Shown: one piece after another, positions 45,350-57,524 of the stretch
How positions within the stretch are numbered: position 1 is the stretch's first letter
Layout of the letters: the number at the start of each line of letters is the position of its first letter
NCBI GenBank assembly: GCA_031761405.1
Contig: JASEVX010000003.1
Span: 110,985,579 to 111,049,578 of the forward strand
Source of the DNA: Serripes groenlandicus
Taxonomy: Eukaryota; Mollusca; Bivalvia; Cardiida; Cardiidae
Direction: 5' to 3'
Length of the DNA stretch: 64,000 nucleotides
The notes under the pieces: generated by a model
The model's database searches: none
What the model was told of the DNA's origin: nothing
The model's input: only the letters and a program-made list of their open reading frames with translations
Position numbers and translations under genes: made by a program

Positions 45350-45499
45350 AGAGAACCAATAATAGAGTTGAAAAACATTGTGGCCAATGGAGAAATTTCT
45401 TATTATGATTAATTTCTCCTTTCGCCATAATGATCAAAAGTCGTCTGCAAAAGTCGTCTGCTTCATATGCGTCGGAATACGTCTGTAGGTGGGAAAGGG
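45350..45499. mobile_element. piggyBac-like MITE, right end intact
   Basis: Core GGAGAAATTTCTT/ATTAATTTCTCC, a duplicated 'aaaagtcgtctgc', right end GTGGGAAAGGG followed by TTAA. The left end is missing. Confidence 0.7.
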
Positions 45500-45503
45500 T
45501 TAA

Positions 45504-46367
45504 GAGGAGAACGTTTGTGTCGTGTATTAACCCCTAGTTAGACTGAAAATGGGTATTTACATATAGGTATGATCTAAATCTCTGCACCATTATTATATAA
45601 TAATGCTTTCAAAAATCAGTTGCTGTAAGACCAATTGTCATATTCATAAGATAAACACAAATGTAAGTGGTGTGTTAAATTTAACAGAAATCATTTTTTA
45701 TCTAAATATATTCTTCTGTATCAGTTATTATAATAATCGTTTGTCACTTAACGTGTTGATTTAAAATGGCTCCTTTTTCCGAACACAAGCGGGGAGTTTT
45801 CCCCCTTTCAAAAAACCATAGAAGCAACTCTGCCCAAATATACCCAATGAAAAATGCTGTGCATAGAAATACCAAAATTTACCGGAATCCTCAAAATCCC
45901 CCATATATCTACTGAATCAGAATTAAGTCAAGATTAGGTTTTTCCGCATAAATGGCGCAATAACTCGTTGCATCCCCAGGACATGGAGCGTGATGTTAAA
46001 TAGATAAGTTTAAAGTAATTAGTTTAAAGAAATGATCCAGTTAAGACTTCATAGAGGTACACACTGATCTAAATCAAAACTGAAAAACTGGTCGCAGAGC
46101 CCAAAGCTTGGCTTTCTAATAAAACTAATATACATGTATATTGTTTTCAATTCTGGTCTATTTGTTATATATTAGACCATTTAAAAGGAAATACTAGAAA
46201 CAGTTATATGTTTGTAATGCCATTCTTAAATTTATCATTTTCTTTTCTTTAAATAGAATCTTATTTACAATATTTCTCATGTATGCAAAAAGCAGTCAAT
46301 GATAATCTGTATAAAGTTTTATTTTAAAACTGAGAATGGATTACGAACATCCCATACACACATTGAA
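45504..46367. other. no gene seen
   Basis: AT-rich sequence. Confidence 0.5.
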
Positions 46368-46765
46368 TAACAGTTATTATGGCGATTACTTGACAGGAAA
46401 TTCATAGAGGCAGTTAGTGATATACCCCTTGGTCATTGGTACCTGTATATGCAATAACGATTGCATGCATCTTTGACTGTGGGGTAATATTCTTTCCTGC
46501 ATACACACCACAACAGTAAATGGATTGAAAGCAACCTGTGCAATCATGGAATCACAGGTGTTATGGCGAAAATGGGAGAGGAAGTTCATATATAATAAGC
46601 AGTTAGTGATATACCCTTTGGTCATTGGTGCCTGTCGAAACAATGAAAATTGCATGCATATTTGACTGTGGGATAATATATTTTTGCATCAACATCAAAC
46701 AAGGGAATAGATGGGGAAACATCCATACAATGATGTAATTACAGCTGTTATGACGATGACAGGGG
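46368..46765. repeat. ~189-bp tandem duplication
   Basis: 'agttagtgatatacccc' with 'ttggtcattgg' and 'gcatgcatctttgactgtgg' occur at 46411 and again at 46600; a third partial unit follows. Confidence 0.8.
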
Positions 46766-46949
46766 AGAAAATTCAGCTTGTTACATACAATACTAATGGA
46801 TTATTGGAAGGTAATGATTATGAAAGGATAAGTATATCACAATCATATAAAGCTTGTATTATCTAATTAAATGTAGTAAAACAATTCGGTTCTTTGATTG
46901 CTCAGTTTGTGCTTTTTATGATCACATTTTGTCATATGTCCTTTGGTCA

Positions 46950-48240
46950 CACGCCATCAACAATTGCCTTGTGAACACTCTAAAGGCAACATTTTACAAC
47001 ATCCAATATGAATGAAAGTTTATCAGAAATTCATCTCTATCAAATCTTGGCCATGTTATGAGGTGAAAAACTAGGTCACAATGTCAATTAGAAGGAACTG
47101 TTTGTAAACACTCTGGAGGCCTTATTTTAAACTTAAACATGATGAAATATTTTCAGAATGACTGTTCTGATAATATCTAGACTAAGTTTAAATATATCCG
47201 GTAATAAACTAGGTTATTTGGCAAAATTGAAGGAATATCTTGCTTACAAATTTGTTTACCAAGCTTACAGAATTTGTATTGTCTTCTTCAAAATGAAAAT
47301 CCATTAGTTATTAAAAGTATAGCCTTTTATATTCCAAAGCTTTTTGCAGAAATTTGATTGTGAATATATCTACATTGTAAGTTGAATGTAATATAATATG
47401 TATGTATTGTGGGCCGGAGGCCTAATTACGCAAAAACACTATGTTATTGTATTATACTAGCGACTGCATTATCTGCTCCAGTAGCTTGGCAAACTGTCAG
47501 AATGTTTGTCTTGATGATATCTAGGCTAAGGTTGAAATCTGGTCATGTGAGGTCAAAAACTAGGTCACAAGTTCCAATTGAAGGAATATCTTTGATGCTG
47601 CATTTTTATCTTTAGCATTTTGAAACTTTGTCAGAATAATTGTCTTGATGTTATCTTGGAGTATTCTAGGCCAAGTTAAAATGAATTTTATGTCGGGTCA
47701 ATAACTAGGTCACTACACCTATCTAAAGGAAATTCTTGTTACACTGTCTAAACACCACACTTTTCCTTCAACATCTTGAAACTTTGTCAGAATGTTTGTC
47801 TTGGCAATACCTAGACCAAGTAAAAATAAGAGTCATGGTGGGTCAAAAACCAGTTCACTAGACCAAATTGAAGGAACACCTTGTAAACACTCAGAAATTT
47901 TAAATGCTTTATTTTTAATATTTTTTCAGAAGTGGTATAGATCATATTGGATAAACAAAACCGAGGTCACTAGGAAACATTTGAGAACAATCTTGTAAAC
48001 ACTTTTACCTCGATATATGCTTCAGCATCTTGAAACTTTGACAGCCTATTTGTACTGGTGATATCTAGGCCAGGTTCATATATGGTTTATGTCGGTTCAA
48101 ACATAAGGTCACTAGTCCAAATGAAAGTACAATCTTGTCAACACTCTGGTAGAATGGATGTTTTGAACATTGCTATAACCCAGTCAGAAACTAAGTCACT
48201 AGGCTAAATTCTAGGAAACATTTGTTAACACTATTATTAT
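46950..48240. repeat. ~155-bp degenerate tandem array, ~8 units
   Basis: Landmarks 'aaactttgtcagaatg', 'gatatctaggc', 'aaaaactaggtcac' and 'aattgaaggaat' recur in fixed order. Common in bivalve genomes. Short frames in it are not genes. Confidence 0.8.
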
Positions 48241-48465
48241 TTTTTTTACCCTACTGTAATATTTCGAATATGTGTATGTTTGTGTGATGAAGTGAATGTT
48301 TAAATTATTGATGATTTGACTTTGCACCAAAAGATAAAGTAGGGATATCATAGTGTACAAAAACGGTCCCAGTTCCGACAGCTTGTAACATATTGCTTAA
48401 GCATGGTAGTCACATAACTACAGCTTAGACCCATTATAGGCGCCGTGCTCATGATCGAAGAGCAG

Positions 48466-49170
48466 GACGAATTTTGAAATGGTTTTTTGAAATGGTTGCA
48501 TTTAAAATAGCGTGCAGGATTACTTTGTTATGATGAATTGAAAATTATTAAATTTAAATAGCGAGCAGGATTACTTTGTTATGACGAATTTTGAAAGAGA
48601 TGAATTTAAAATAGGGAGCAAGTTTACTTTGTTACGACGAGTTTTGAAATGATTGCATTTAAAATATCGAGCAGGATTACTTTTTTATGACGAATTTGAA
48701 ATGATTGCATTTAAAATAGCGAGCAAGATTACTTTTTTATGACGAATTTTGAAATGGTTGCCTTTAAAATAGCGAGCAGGATTACTTTGTTATGACGAAT
48801 TGAAAATTATTAAATTTAAAATAGCATGTAGGATTACTTGGCTATGATGATTTGGAAATTATTAAATTTAAAATAGCGAGCAGGATTACTTTGTTATGAC
48901 GAATTTGGAAATGGACGAATTTAAAATGGCGAGCAGGATTACTTTGTTATGACGAATTTGGAAATAGATGAATTTAAAATAGCGAGCAGGATTACTTTGT
49001 TATGACGAATTTTGAAATGATTGCATTTAAAATATCGAGCAGAATAACTTTGTTATGACGAATTTTGAAATGATTGCATTTAAAATAGCGAATAGGATTA
49101 CTTTGTTATGAGGAATTTTGAAATGGATGAATTGAAAATTGCGAGCAGGATTTCTTTGCCATGACAAATT
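48466..49170. repeat. ~58-60-bp minisatellite, ~12 units
   Basis: Unit 'aaaatagcgagcaggattac' then 'tttgttatgacgaattttg' and 'aaatgattgcattt'. Tandem with no unique spacers, so not a CRISPR array. Two slightly different unit types (gaaatggatgaa, gaaatgattgca) alternate irregularly. Confidence 0.92.
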
Positions 49171-49921
49171 TTGAAATTTTGATATTTGTTACTTCGAACT
49201 CCTAGAGCATTTCTGTCAATGATTCCATCTGAATAATGCAATCGTTGGTAAAAACCTTGCGACCACTCCACGTTCAGTGTAGCAGTGCTTAACCCCCGCA
49301 GTATGTACGGGTTCTTTTCAGATTGATACCGCTACCTTTCATTGAACGCAGGTCAGATGTGTAAATATGTTGATGTACATACAAGCCACAGGTCAATGAA
49401 TGTGAAACATTATAGTGGGCGTGATATTATTTTGAAACTAGCTGGCCGTCTGTGAATGAGGAAACGCTAGCAAGAAAAATATTCCGTACACTAACACTTT
49501 ACCATATACGACACAATCTGAAGTAGACGACTTTGTAAACATGTAGCCAAAATATCAAAAACTCTCTATGAAATGAAATAATGATGATGGGATGATTAAT
49601 TGGTAACGCGAAATAGGAACATTAGGTTATTGCGACTGGCCAATAGCCTGATCACCTCGCGTCTCTTCATAGTCTGACCAGGACAGTTATCGCTTGCAAT
49701 CGCATGGCACAATCCTTCTAGAAGCATCTGGGAAATTTCCCATAGAAGAGACTATATGCTATTTATAGTATAAGGAAGTTGAAACTTACATATTCTGATT
49801 TAGATATAGGACTAGGTAAAGTATAACATAACAATAACTAAAATTTTGATTTTTAAGAATTTTATTTAACTGTGCTAAGGAGAGTTCGAAGAAAAGCATG
49901 CGTCGCCGCTATATCAGTAAA
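49171..49921. other. no gene; MITE trace
   Basis: 49497-49575 carries a decayed left arm of the piggyBac-like MITE (GAAGTAGACGACTTTG). Otherwise nothing. Confidence 0.5.
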
Positions 49922-49925
49922 TTAA

Positions 49926-50128
49926 CCCTTTCCTACATATAGACGCCTCTGCAGCAGTCGACCTTTGAAGTATTGGTAGCAACAGGAGAAATTGCTCATA
50001 ATAAGTAAATTCTCCATTTGCTACAATGATATAAACTCTATTAAATACTACTACTATCATTTATAGAGAGTTTCTATATTTTGGACTTCAAATTCGTCTG
50101 CTGCAGATTGTTTGTATGTGGAAAAGGG
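49926..50128. mobile_element. piggyBac-like MITE, reference copy
   Basis: 203 bp, flanked on both sides by TTAA (49922-49925, 50129-50132). Ends CCCTTTCCTACATATAGACG and CTGCAGA...TATGTGGAAAAGGG. Core hairpin AGGAGAAATTGCTC/AATTCTCC. TTAA target and CCC...GGG ends are diagnostic of the piggyBac superfamily; no transposase encoded. Confidence 0.85.
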
Positions 50129-50132
50129 TTAA

Positions 50133-51490
50133 AGTACGGCTGATTGAAGACAGTGAGTGATACACACGTTTACCCTTCAAAGGCAGGCAACACAACTATC
50201 TAAATAAAGTATAAAATACAAAACAAACATCTTATGATATATCTTCCCGGGAAGCGCACACTGCATTTTATTGCATTTGTATACTTATGTGCGAGATCTG
50301 ATTTTTTCAAAGTGTTTTCAAAGGATTATTTGATTTAGGGTATAACTGAATAATTGTATGATTGTAAATTATTCATCTAAAGTAAATGTTCGTGTCTATA
50401 TGTGTTCGTCCATGGTAAAAGGGTGTTTTTAGTGAACATATCTACACTGTTTAAATATTTCTTTTTCTAACTTGTTAAAAGCGTGTGTATATGATGATGA
50501 AACTGATCAGATGTGCAGGATGAAATAAACCTACTTTATTAAAATTGCGCATGTGATTCTTTCCCAATGGACGAGCTCATATCATAATATTGCTTATGGT
50601 GATGTATAATCCCAACGAATCGGGTATGATTGTCTTGTATATATTGTGTTGCTCTTATATGTATATATATGTAGATAAGCAAATGCCACGTTAATAAACA
50701 ATGATATTATCTGGTATGTAGATGTATAATACATGAGCACGCAAGGCTTTAAGAATATCCTGCAACAATGTAAACATTTTACCTTTGAAATTGACTGTGT
50801 GTCGATAGTGTAGAAATGAGTAAAATAACAGTAATAGTCTAATATGGCAGGGTCCTGAACGTAAATTCATAAAATACACGTGATAACAACGTGAGTTCTC
50901 CTAATGTTATCACCAAGGTAACGCGTTAAACATCCGTGTCAGGGTTTGTGAACTCACACTGTCGACTCATGCCCTCTCATCTGGAGTATAACTATCATAA
51001 CATAGTGTTATACATGCCAATGTATTTTACATGTCCAGGGTTCAAGAATACTTGACTCGTGACACAGCTTAAAAAACCAGCATCACCTGAGCAATAAAAG
51101 GGAATTGGTCAGATATTTGCTACAGTTGATTGCATAACGTTGTGATAGTCACAACCAAGAAAGAAGTTACGTTTTAAAGCACATCAATAATAACTAACTT
51201 ACCCCCTCTGTGCCATTGCTTTATTGCAGTTTTGGTCAACAATTTAAATTCCCTACTAGAATTCCGTAATTGACTGTCTTTCGATAACATAGAAATGAGT
51301 AAATTACATTAATGGGATAATATACAATGACGGGGTTCCGAACGTGAATCTATGAAATAAACATGATTACAACCCGAGTTATTTTAATGACCATTGATTC
51401 ATTTATGATTCATTGACCACGAACACGTGCATACATGTACATCTATCGGGCAAATATACTCATATAGAGGTCTAGATAGAGAGCAGTAAA
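50133..51490. other. no gene; ~100-bp direct repeat pair
   Basis: 50803-50898 and 51277-51382 share 'tagaaatgagtaaa', 'aatat(g/a)...cgggg/gcaggg...gaacgt' and 'acaac(g/c)cgagtt'. No coding exon supported. Confidence 0.5.
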
Positions 51491-51559
51491 CTTGCCTTGC
51501 TTCCACGATAGCACAATGTATCATCTAAGTCGACATAGGGCCATAGTACTGAAAAAAAC

Positions 51560-51870
51560 ACTTCACAGATGTGTGTACTCTTGTATGTTGATGGAGGTAA
51601 TGATGGTTAATAAATATTGTAATTGTAAAAGCTATATCTGCAATGAAAAGAAAAAGAAATGGGGTGGTACTAAAATCTTAACCAAAATGCTAAGTCGAAA
51701 AAGGGCCATAATTCTTGCAATAACCTTGACATAGATATGTACTCTTGTCTGTTGATGGAGGTTATGATTGTGAACAAGGGTTGTAAGTTTCAAAGCAATA
51801 TCTCTAATGGTTTTCAAAACAAGTGAGATGATACAAAAAACTTAACCAAGGTGTGACACCATGCCGGCGC
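51560..51870. repeat. ~165-bp tandem repeat ending in GCCGACGC box
   Basis: Two units with 'gtactcttgt.tgttgatgga' at 51576 and 51738, then 'accatgccggcgccgacgca', the end of a bivalve dispersed repeat. That repeat is split by the LINE and resumes at ~53371. Confidence 0.7.
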
Positions 51871-51888
51871 CGACGCAGTAGGATATCT

Positions 51889-53370
51889 TTTTTTTTTTTT
51901 TTTCTTTTTTTTTTTTTTTTTCTTTTATATAACTTTATTTGCCACGTGCATAGATATGTGAAGGTCGTGGCCATCCTCCCTCATACCTTACAGTAAATTT
52001 GTTTTAGTAAATATATGTTAGAATATTAGGTTAATAGTATGAATCAATAAATAGGGGGTCAAACTTATAAAAAGTTTTTAAGTTTTACACGTGTTAATAA
52101 AGCTATACATTTTTATGATGGGAAAGGGAAGCTTTAAAAGATAACAGAAAAACAAACAAACAAACAAAAATAAAAAACATGCATTTTTCTGTTTGTAATA
52201 CGAATATAAGTCCATATCAGAAGTTAAGAGTGGTTTTGTAACATATATCTTACAATTGTCCAGCTTTCTTTATCTGATTCGGCTTGTCTTGTGGAATTGT
52301 AAATGTTCGAGGCTAAACGTAGTCGATTTATTAGGCCATTATTTGAAGGTGTAATTAATTTTGTTTTACACGAGTATATATAACGTTTTATTTCTAAAAA
52401 TAAGATGTCCAGTTTAAAGTTGTTTTTACAAAAACCCAAAAGTATTTCTGAGCTTGTTATTTGTATAGTTTGATCTAGTTCCCTAATCTTATTTAAAATC
52501 ATTTGTAGTAAAGGTTTTACCTTTTCGCATTCATAGAACAGATGTATTAGAGTTTCTTCGTTTGATTCACAAAAAGAACACAAATTTGTTTCGACTAATT
52601 TCATTTTAAATAAGAGAGAATTTGTCGCTATTATTCTATGAACTATTCTTGTTTGAAACCATTGAATATAAGTGTCTTTTGTACATCTAAATGTATTACC
52701 ATATGTTATTTTCCAATCAATGTTGGAATTTGGATACAGAGAAGTCCATTTGATCTGACTGGTAGGTACTTCTTGATTATGTATTAACGTATTATAGACA
52801 TATTTATTAGTGTCTTTTTTAGTTAAAATTGGATTTAAATAGCAGTTAATGGAAGGGTTGTGATATCCAGTAAGTGAATTATCCGTTTTTAAAAAGTTTG
52901 TTTTTGTAATGAAAATGTTAACTGTATTTCTAAGTCCATAGAAAGATAAAAAGTTTTTTTTTTTACCAATACTATTTTCTATAAATGTTAAACTTATAAA
53001 GTTGCCCTTTTCGTCTAATATATCTTTAACCAATCTAAATCCATTATCATACAATTCTGGTATAAAGACATGTTTATAATTGACCTTAAAATTCTCATTA
53101 AAAAATAAAGGCATATTCACTATTTGTTCCCATTCTTTGAGTTGCGACTTTTCAATAAACAAAATGTACGACTTCAGTACATCGATCCAAAATTCGTTTT
53201 TTATTGTTTTTGAAACTTGTACAGCGTATTGTTTTCCTAAATTAAACAGTTTATTAACATCAAATACATAATTGACTACTTTATAGCATTTATTATCTCC
53301 ACAAGTGATTAAATTCTTCAGCCACTTTATTTTCATACTGTTTATATAACTTTTTACATCTATCATCTTG
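51889..53370 (-). mobile_element. 5'-truncated L1/Tx1-type LINE
   Basis: On the minus strand: ORF2 C-terminal part, ~300 bp of 3' UTR, then a long A-rich tail (plus-strand T run 51889-51926). The 5' end is at ~53370, inside the reading frame. It sits within an older dispersed repeat whose halves flank it. No clear target duplication. Confidence 0.75.
52224..53370 (-). pseudogene. LINE ORF2 C-terminal part (zf-RVT region)
   Basis: ~382 residues starting KMIDVKSYINSMKIKW, a segment lying after the RT domain in L1/Tx1 ORF2. Mid-part NFLSFYGLRNTVNIF. Near the end WFQTRIVHRIIATN, followed by a Cys-x2-Cys...His-x4-Cys zinc-binding cluster (NLCSFCES, LIHLFYECEK) typical of zf-RVT. Endonuclease and RT are absent, so this is dead on arrival. 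The frame continues open ~65 residues upstream to an ATG at 53570, but that stretch is host repeat DNA, not LINE. Confidence 0.8.
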
Positions 53371-53574
53371 CCTATTCTTCGAAAAGTCGGGCTAAAAAGG
53401 TCATAGGACGTAACTTTGTACGTTGCTACGTTGAAAAATAGACGTCTCACAAAATCATCTCGCGAAATATCATTAGGCATGCATCGAAATACAATACAGA
53501 ACAACGTAACGCTACTGTAACGTAACTGTCCATTTATAGTTCTTACTTCATGAGTTAATTGATAAAACATGCAA

Positions 53575-54460
53575 TGCGTTACTGCAATTTTACAAACGTA
53601 TTAACAATAAATAAAAAAATGCATGTACATTCACAAAAACTCTACTACTTATGATAATATAAGAAAATAACAAATTATAAAAAAATCAATATATTTCTAT
53701 GAGTTTGCAATGTAAATTGGCCTAGCTGATGTCATTTGCAACCGAAATCTTAGCAATTCCAATATTTCAATATTACTACAATTGAAAACCGAGAGGTCTC
53801 GATTATTAATGAGTTGGTGTTTAACGCCGTTTTCAAGAACTGTTCAGTCATATCACGACGGCCAACTAAGGGCTAGTTATCTATCACGCGTTTGATAAAA
53901 TAAATACAATTATCGTTTAGCAAGGATTTCTGTGTATTTCTAAAATATTATAAAACGTTAAAAACCCATTCAATAATACATTCGCAAAGCTTTCGTTAAT
54001 CACATTATCGTATGTTGTCAATATTTATCCACTTATTCCAAATACTTGGAAATACATGTCTGTGTTACTCTTCGAATGTATGGCCAACTTAATATGAAAC
54101 AATGCAGGTGCACTAACAGTGGTTTCCAAATGGTTGATCTTCTTGTGAGCAGATTATTTATTGTGTATTCGTTAGTCACTTTCATTTGTGTTTGTATGAT
54201 AAATGTATAAATAAATTGGTACAGATCGCTTTGCTTTTCGTTTCGGTAAAGCGTTTAGTGACAATAATACCGGATTTAATTGTGTGTGTTGCAACCAAAT
54301 GATTGTTAATTTTATTTGTTTAAAAATATCTTAATGAAGTTGCTAACATCAATACGTGTCTCCTTATAAATGTCGCATACTAATATATATATTGATTCTA
54401 ATATTTAGGAACATTGTCAATCCATCATGAGTATATTCAAATAAATATGTTCAAAGTTTA
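53575..54460. other. no gene; antisense SINE tail
   Basis: 53811-53866 is a minus-strand SINE tail (complement of 'ccgttttcaagaac' and 'tcagtcatatcacgacgg'). The rest is AT-rich. Confidence 0.5.
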
Positions 54461-54467
54461 TAAATAT

Positions 54468-54620
54468 GGTAGGAATGGTTTCCCTTCTTTAGCGCTTAGA
54501 GCTGAGGGTTAGCCTTATGACTGACTGGCGTGTATCAGGATGAATGGACCAGTAATACTGTGATCACACTGAAAAAAATGTTGAAAGTGGCGTAAAGCAC
54601 AACAATTCAATCAATCAGTA
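54468..54620 (+). mobile_element. SINE body and tail
   Basis: 'gtaggaatggtttcccttc', then 'aatggaccagtaatactgtg' and 'gttgaaagtggcg', ending ATCAATC. Related to 42265-42425. Confidence 0.6.
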
Positions 54621-54664
54621 GCTACCGACAGAGCTACGTATGGCTCCGGCACACATAGGTCTTA

Positions 54665-54770
54665 TTTATTCATTCATGTATTCATTCATTCATTTGTACA
54701 TTCATATGTTCGTTCGTTCCTCTGTTCGTTAATTCATTCATTCATTCACTCATTCGCTCATTTTATTTTG
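54665..54770. repeat. (ATTC)n-type microsatellite
   Basis: Imperfect CATT/GTTC tetranucleotides, about 100 bp. Confidence 0.8.
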
Positions 54771-55135
54771 TTAAGTTTGTTTACTTCAATGTTTATTTGA
54801 GATACTGTATGATGGGTTTTCTTTACCTTTCGTTGCTGTAAAGAACTACAGTCATGCAACCTTTTATGTGTAAGATACTTTGCATTACTATGTTATGTTT
54901 TGCAACTGTTTTAGTGTTCTTTTCCAGAAAGGGCGTAAATCGCTACTGCGAAACGAAACCTTTTATGAAACACGCACCCATTTAACAGTGAACAAAATAT
55001 TATTGTATATATTATAAGAATGATTAGGTTCATGCAATCGAATTCGGGCACGCAATTGGTATGTATCTTGTCCTCTTTGTACTAGAAAACAAGCTAACGA
55101 CATGAGCGACTCAGTGCTGTGTATTTATGTAAATA
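54771..55135. other. no gene seen
   Basis: AT-rich flank of the mariner-like element. Confidence 0.5.
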
Positions 55136-55137
55136 TA

Positions 55138-56570
55138 CAGGGTGTTTCATAATATCTGTTACCATTTTGGTGATTTATATTTCTCTAACAATGTAAAACA
55201 AGCTTAAATAAACGTAACAATGTGATAGTAGACAGAGTAAAGTTTGATTTGATATATGATATCAGCAGATTATCTTAAACACATGCCTTTATAAGGGTTT
55301 TCTCAATATGTCAGTTTTACAACAATGATGACGTTTTTTGTTGAATTACGGCGTCTAGACGTTTCTTGAAGTTACAAATCACTGATTTGCAGGTGTCCGT
55401 TGAAATATTTCTTATTTTTCGCTTGATGGATATTTTCAAATCTTCTAGAGATGCTGGTGCGGGGCTGTACACCCTGTCTTTGAGATATCCACAGCGGAAA
55501 AAGTCCAGCGGACTTAGATCGGGAGAGTGAGGGTGCCATACTGTGTCTGTCCTGTAAGAAATACAGTTTGTACCGAACCTTCTCTCAAGCCACGAAGGTA
55601 CCTCCCTGGAAGTGTGCGGAGTAGCACAATCTTGCTGAAACCAGAGTGTGTTAAGGTCCATACCCTTTATCCTTAATGCTGGCACAAACTTCTTTTTTAG
55701 GAGATCTAAATATCGACTACTGTTCTACTGTTAATTGTCTCTACCTCACCATCCTCATCCTCAACGAAAAATGGACCAATAATGCCAGAAGAACTTAATG
55801 CTGCCCATGCAGTTACTTTCTCAGAGGGCAAAGATCTTTCCGTGTAATTTTTTTTTTTTTTTCTGTACCCCAGAAACGACAGTTATGTTTGTTTACTTGC
55901 ACATTTAAGTAGAAATGCGCTTCATCTGAAAACCAAGTATTGTCTGCTATATCCGGTCGATCTTCCATCCACGTGGCGAACGCAAGCCGAAAGTCAATAT
56001 CAGAAGGTTTCAAGTGTTGCATAATAGAAATAGTGTACGGTTTTAATTTCAAATCGAATCTCAGGATCCTGTAGACACTAGTTGCATTTGCATTGTTGGT
56101 AATGTCACCTTACACTCGACGTACAGACATTTGTGGAGTTTCATCAATAACAGTTCTCAGTTGTTCGATACTCTCTTAAGTCCTGACTGATTTTGGCCGG
56201 CCGGCATTGCTATGGCGTCGATCAATAACTGATCCTGACTGCTCAAACCTTTTGACATTTATGTGCACTTGCATCTTACTGAGTTTCTCATTATCGGGGT
56301 ACAATTCCTGCATCGATCTGATCACTGTAACTGGTGAATAACTCTTATAATACAGTTTAACAACTTATGTGCACTGCTCTGTGGACAGCACCATCTTTAA
56401 ATAACGACTTGTTTGGATGACGTCATGACATCAACATTTTCCCGTACTTTCTACACCACACACAACTTTCTTCTGACTACTTCAAAATGACATATGACAT
56501 GACTGCATTATTCATTATATGTATCTTTTATAATAGTTTTTAATGTTAACAGATATTATGAAACGCCCTG
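55138..56570 (-). mobile_element. mariner-like element, complete ends
   Basis: 1433 bp between TIRs CAGGGTGTTTCATAATATCT... and its complement (AGATATTATGAAACGCCCTG), flanked by TA on both sides (55136-55137, 56571-56572), the Tc1/mariner target. The transposase is on the minus strand and is broken. TIRs match over ~24 bp with one difference, so the ends are well preserved. Confidence 0.92.
55317..56394 (-). pseudogene. mariner-like transposase (decayed, DD41D-like)
   Basis: Starts at the ATG at 56394 (MVLSTEQC). N-terminal helix-turn-helix region with GRPKSVR. Catalytic domain: first Asp in WFSDEAHF, second in WFQQDCATPH, third in HSPDLSPLDFF; 41 residues separate the second from the last Asp, suggesting a DD41D (rosa-type) clade. 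Breaks: in-frame stops after residue 9, after SVRT, and at RRV*G. A frameshift follows FWGTE at a 15-base A run (~55848-55862), and an 8-bp duplication near 55725 causes a second frameshift before RYLDLLKK. C-terminus ends KTSSLL at 55317. Confidence 0.85.
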
Positions 56571-56801
56571 TATGTGTTTGTTAGGTGGAACAGTGAAATG
56601 TACTCACTGTGTAAATATATTTGTTCTTCTTAACAGTGACATATAGACCCATGGTGGCCGGGTGGTTTCCCATTATTATATTTGTTATACGTTTGTTTTG
56701 CTATACGCATATCACTATAATAAAAAAAAAACTTGCTTACTTACGTATATATTATTTCTCTCCAGAGACGTTCTTTAGGGATGCTACTATTTAATGGTTA
56801 A

Positions 56802-56980
56802 CTCTTTCTCAAATACAACTTATCTGAAGCAGACGACGTTGGAAACATCTAGACAAACACATCAATAATATGTATGGAATATATTTGCAATCATTGCAGT
56901 AAAATTAGAAATTGCTCCTAGTGAGCGATTTCTCCTTTTGTCACAATGTTTGTCTGATGCATAGGCGTCAGAAAGGGTCT
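56802..56980. mobile_element. piggyBac-like MITE copy
   Basis: Left TTAA (56798-56801) then CTCTTTCTCAAATAC. Core AGAAATTGCTC/GAGCGATTTCTCC, right end GGCGTCAGAAAGGG followed by TCTAA. Confidence 0.7.
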
Positions 56981-57104
56981 AACAGTAGTATAGGTTTAAC
57001 ACTTTCACCTGAATTGACTTTTGCTGCTTTAATGTTTGTATATACTGGCGAGTGTCGATCAATGCAATGTGTCGATAAGAACGTTAGTAAGACAATTATC
57101 ATGA

Positions 57105-57370
57105 CATGATCCGTCCCACGAGAAAACCAACATTGTGTAATGTATCGACCTAAATCAGCCTGTGCAGTCCGCGCAGGCTAATCCGGAGTCGACACATTCC
57201 ATCTCTTGGGATGGAGGTATAAAGTAATGATTCCTGAAACAGAAAATCCCCAGGAGGCGATCAGTGTCTGTCCGCGTTAGCCTCCGTGAATGCTAAGGCT
57301 GATCCGGGTCGATGCTTAATGCAGAGTCCACAATAGTCTACAATGTTGGTTTTCTCGTAGGACGGCTTAT
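57105..57370. mobile_element. MITE-A copy 5
   Basis: Inverted ends GATCCGTCCCACGAGAAAAC and GTTTTCTCGTAGGACGGC, with palindromic GC-rich cores (CAGTCCGCGCAGGCTAATCC). Located just 3' of the FREP last exon. Confidence 0.8.
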
Positions 57371-57524
57371 TTATCCCAGTGAAAATTCTGAAACGCATTC
57401 AATTCAGTCCTACATTATGTCGACCGTTAATTAAAATACATGTATTAGATGAATAACTTAAATTCTCAATATGTTGTGAGTCGAACAGCGATACCTGAGT
57501 CGGTAACGATATATCATTCTGGTT

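Noticed and set aside
48466..49170. CRISPR-like array
   Set aside because: Units are contiguous 58-60-bp degenerate repeats with no unique spacers, in a eukaryotic genome.
53371..53570. N-terminal extension of the LINE protein to an ATG at 53570
   Set aside because: Sequence matches the host dispersed repeat rather than L1/Tx1 ORF2, so it is a fortuitous fusion.
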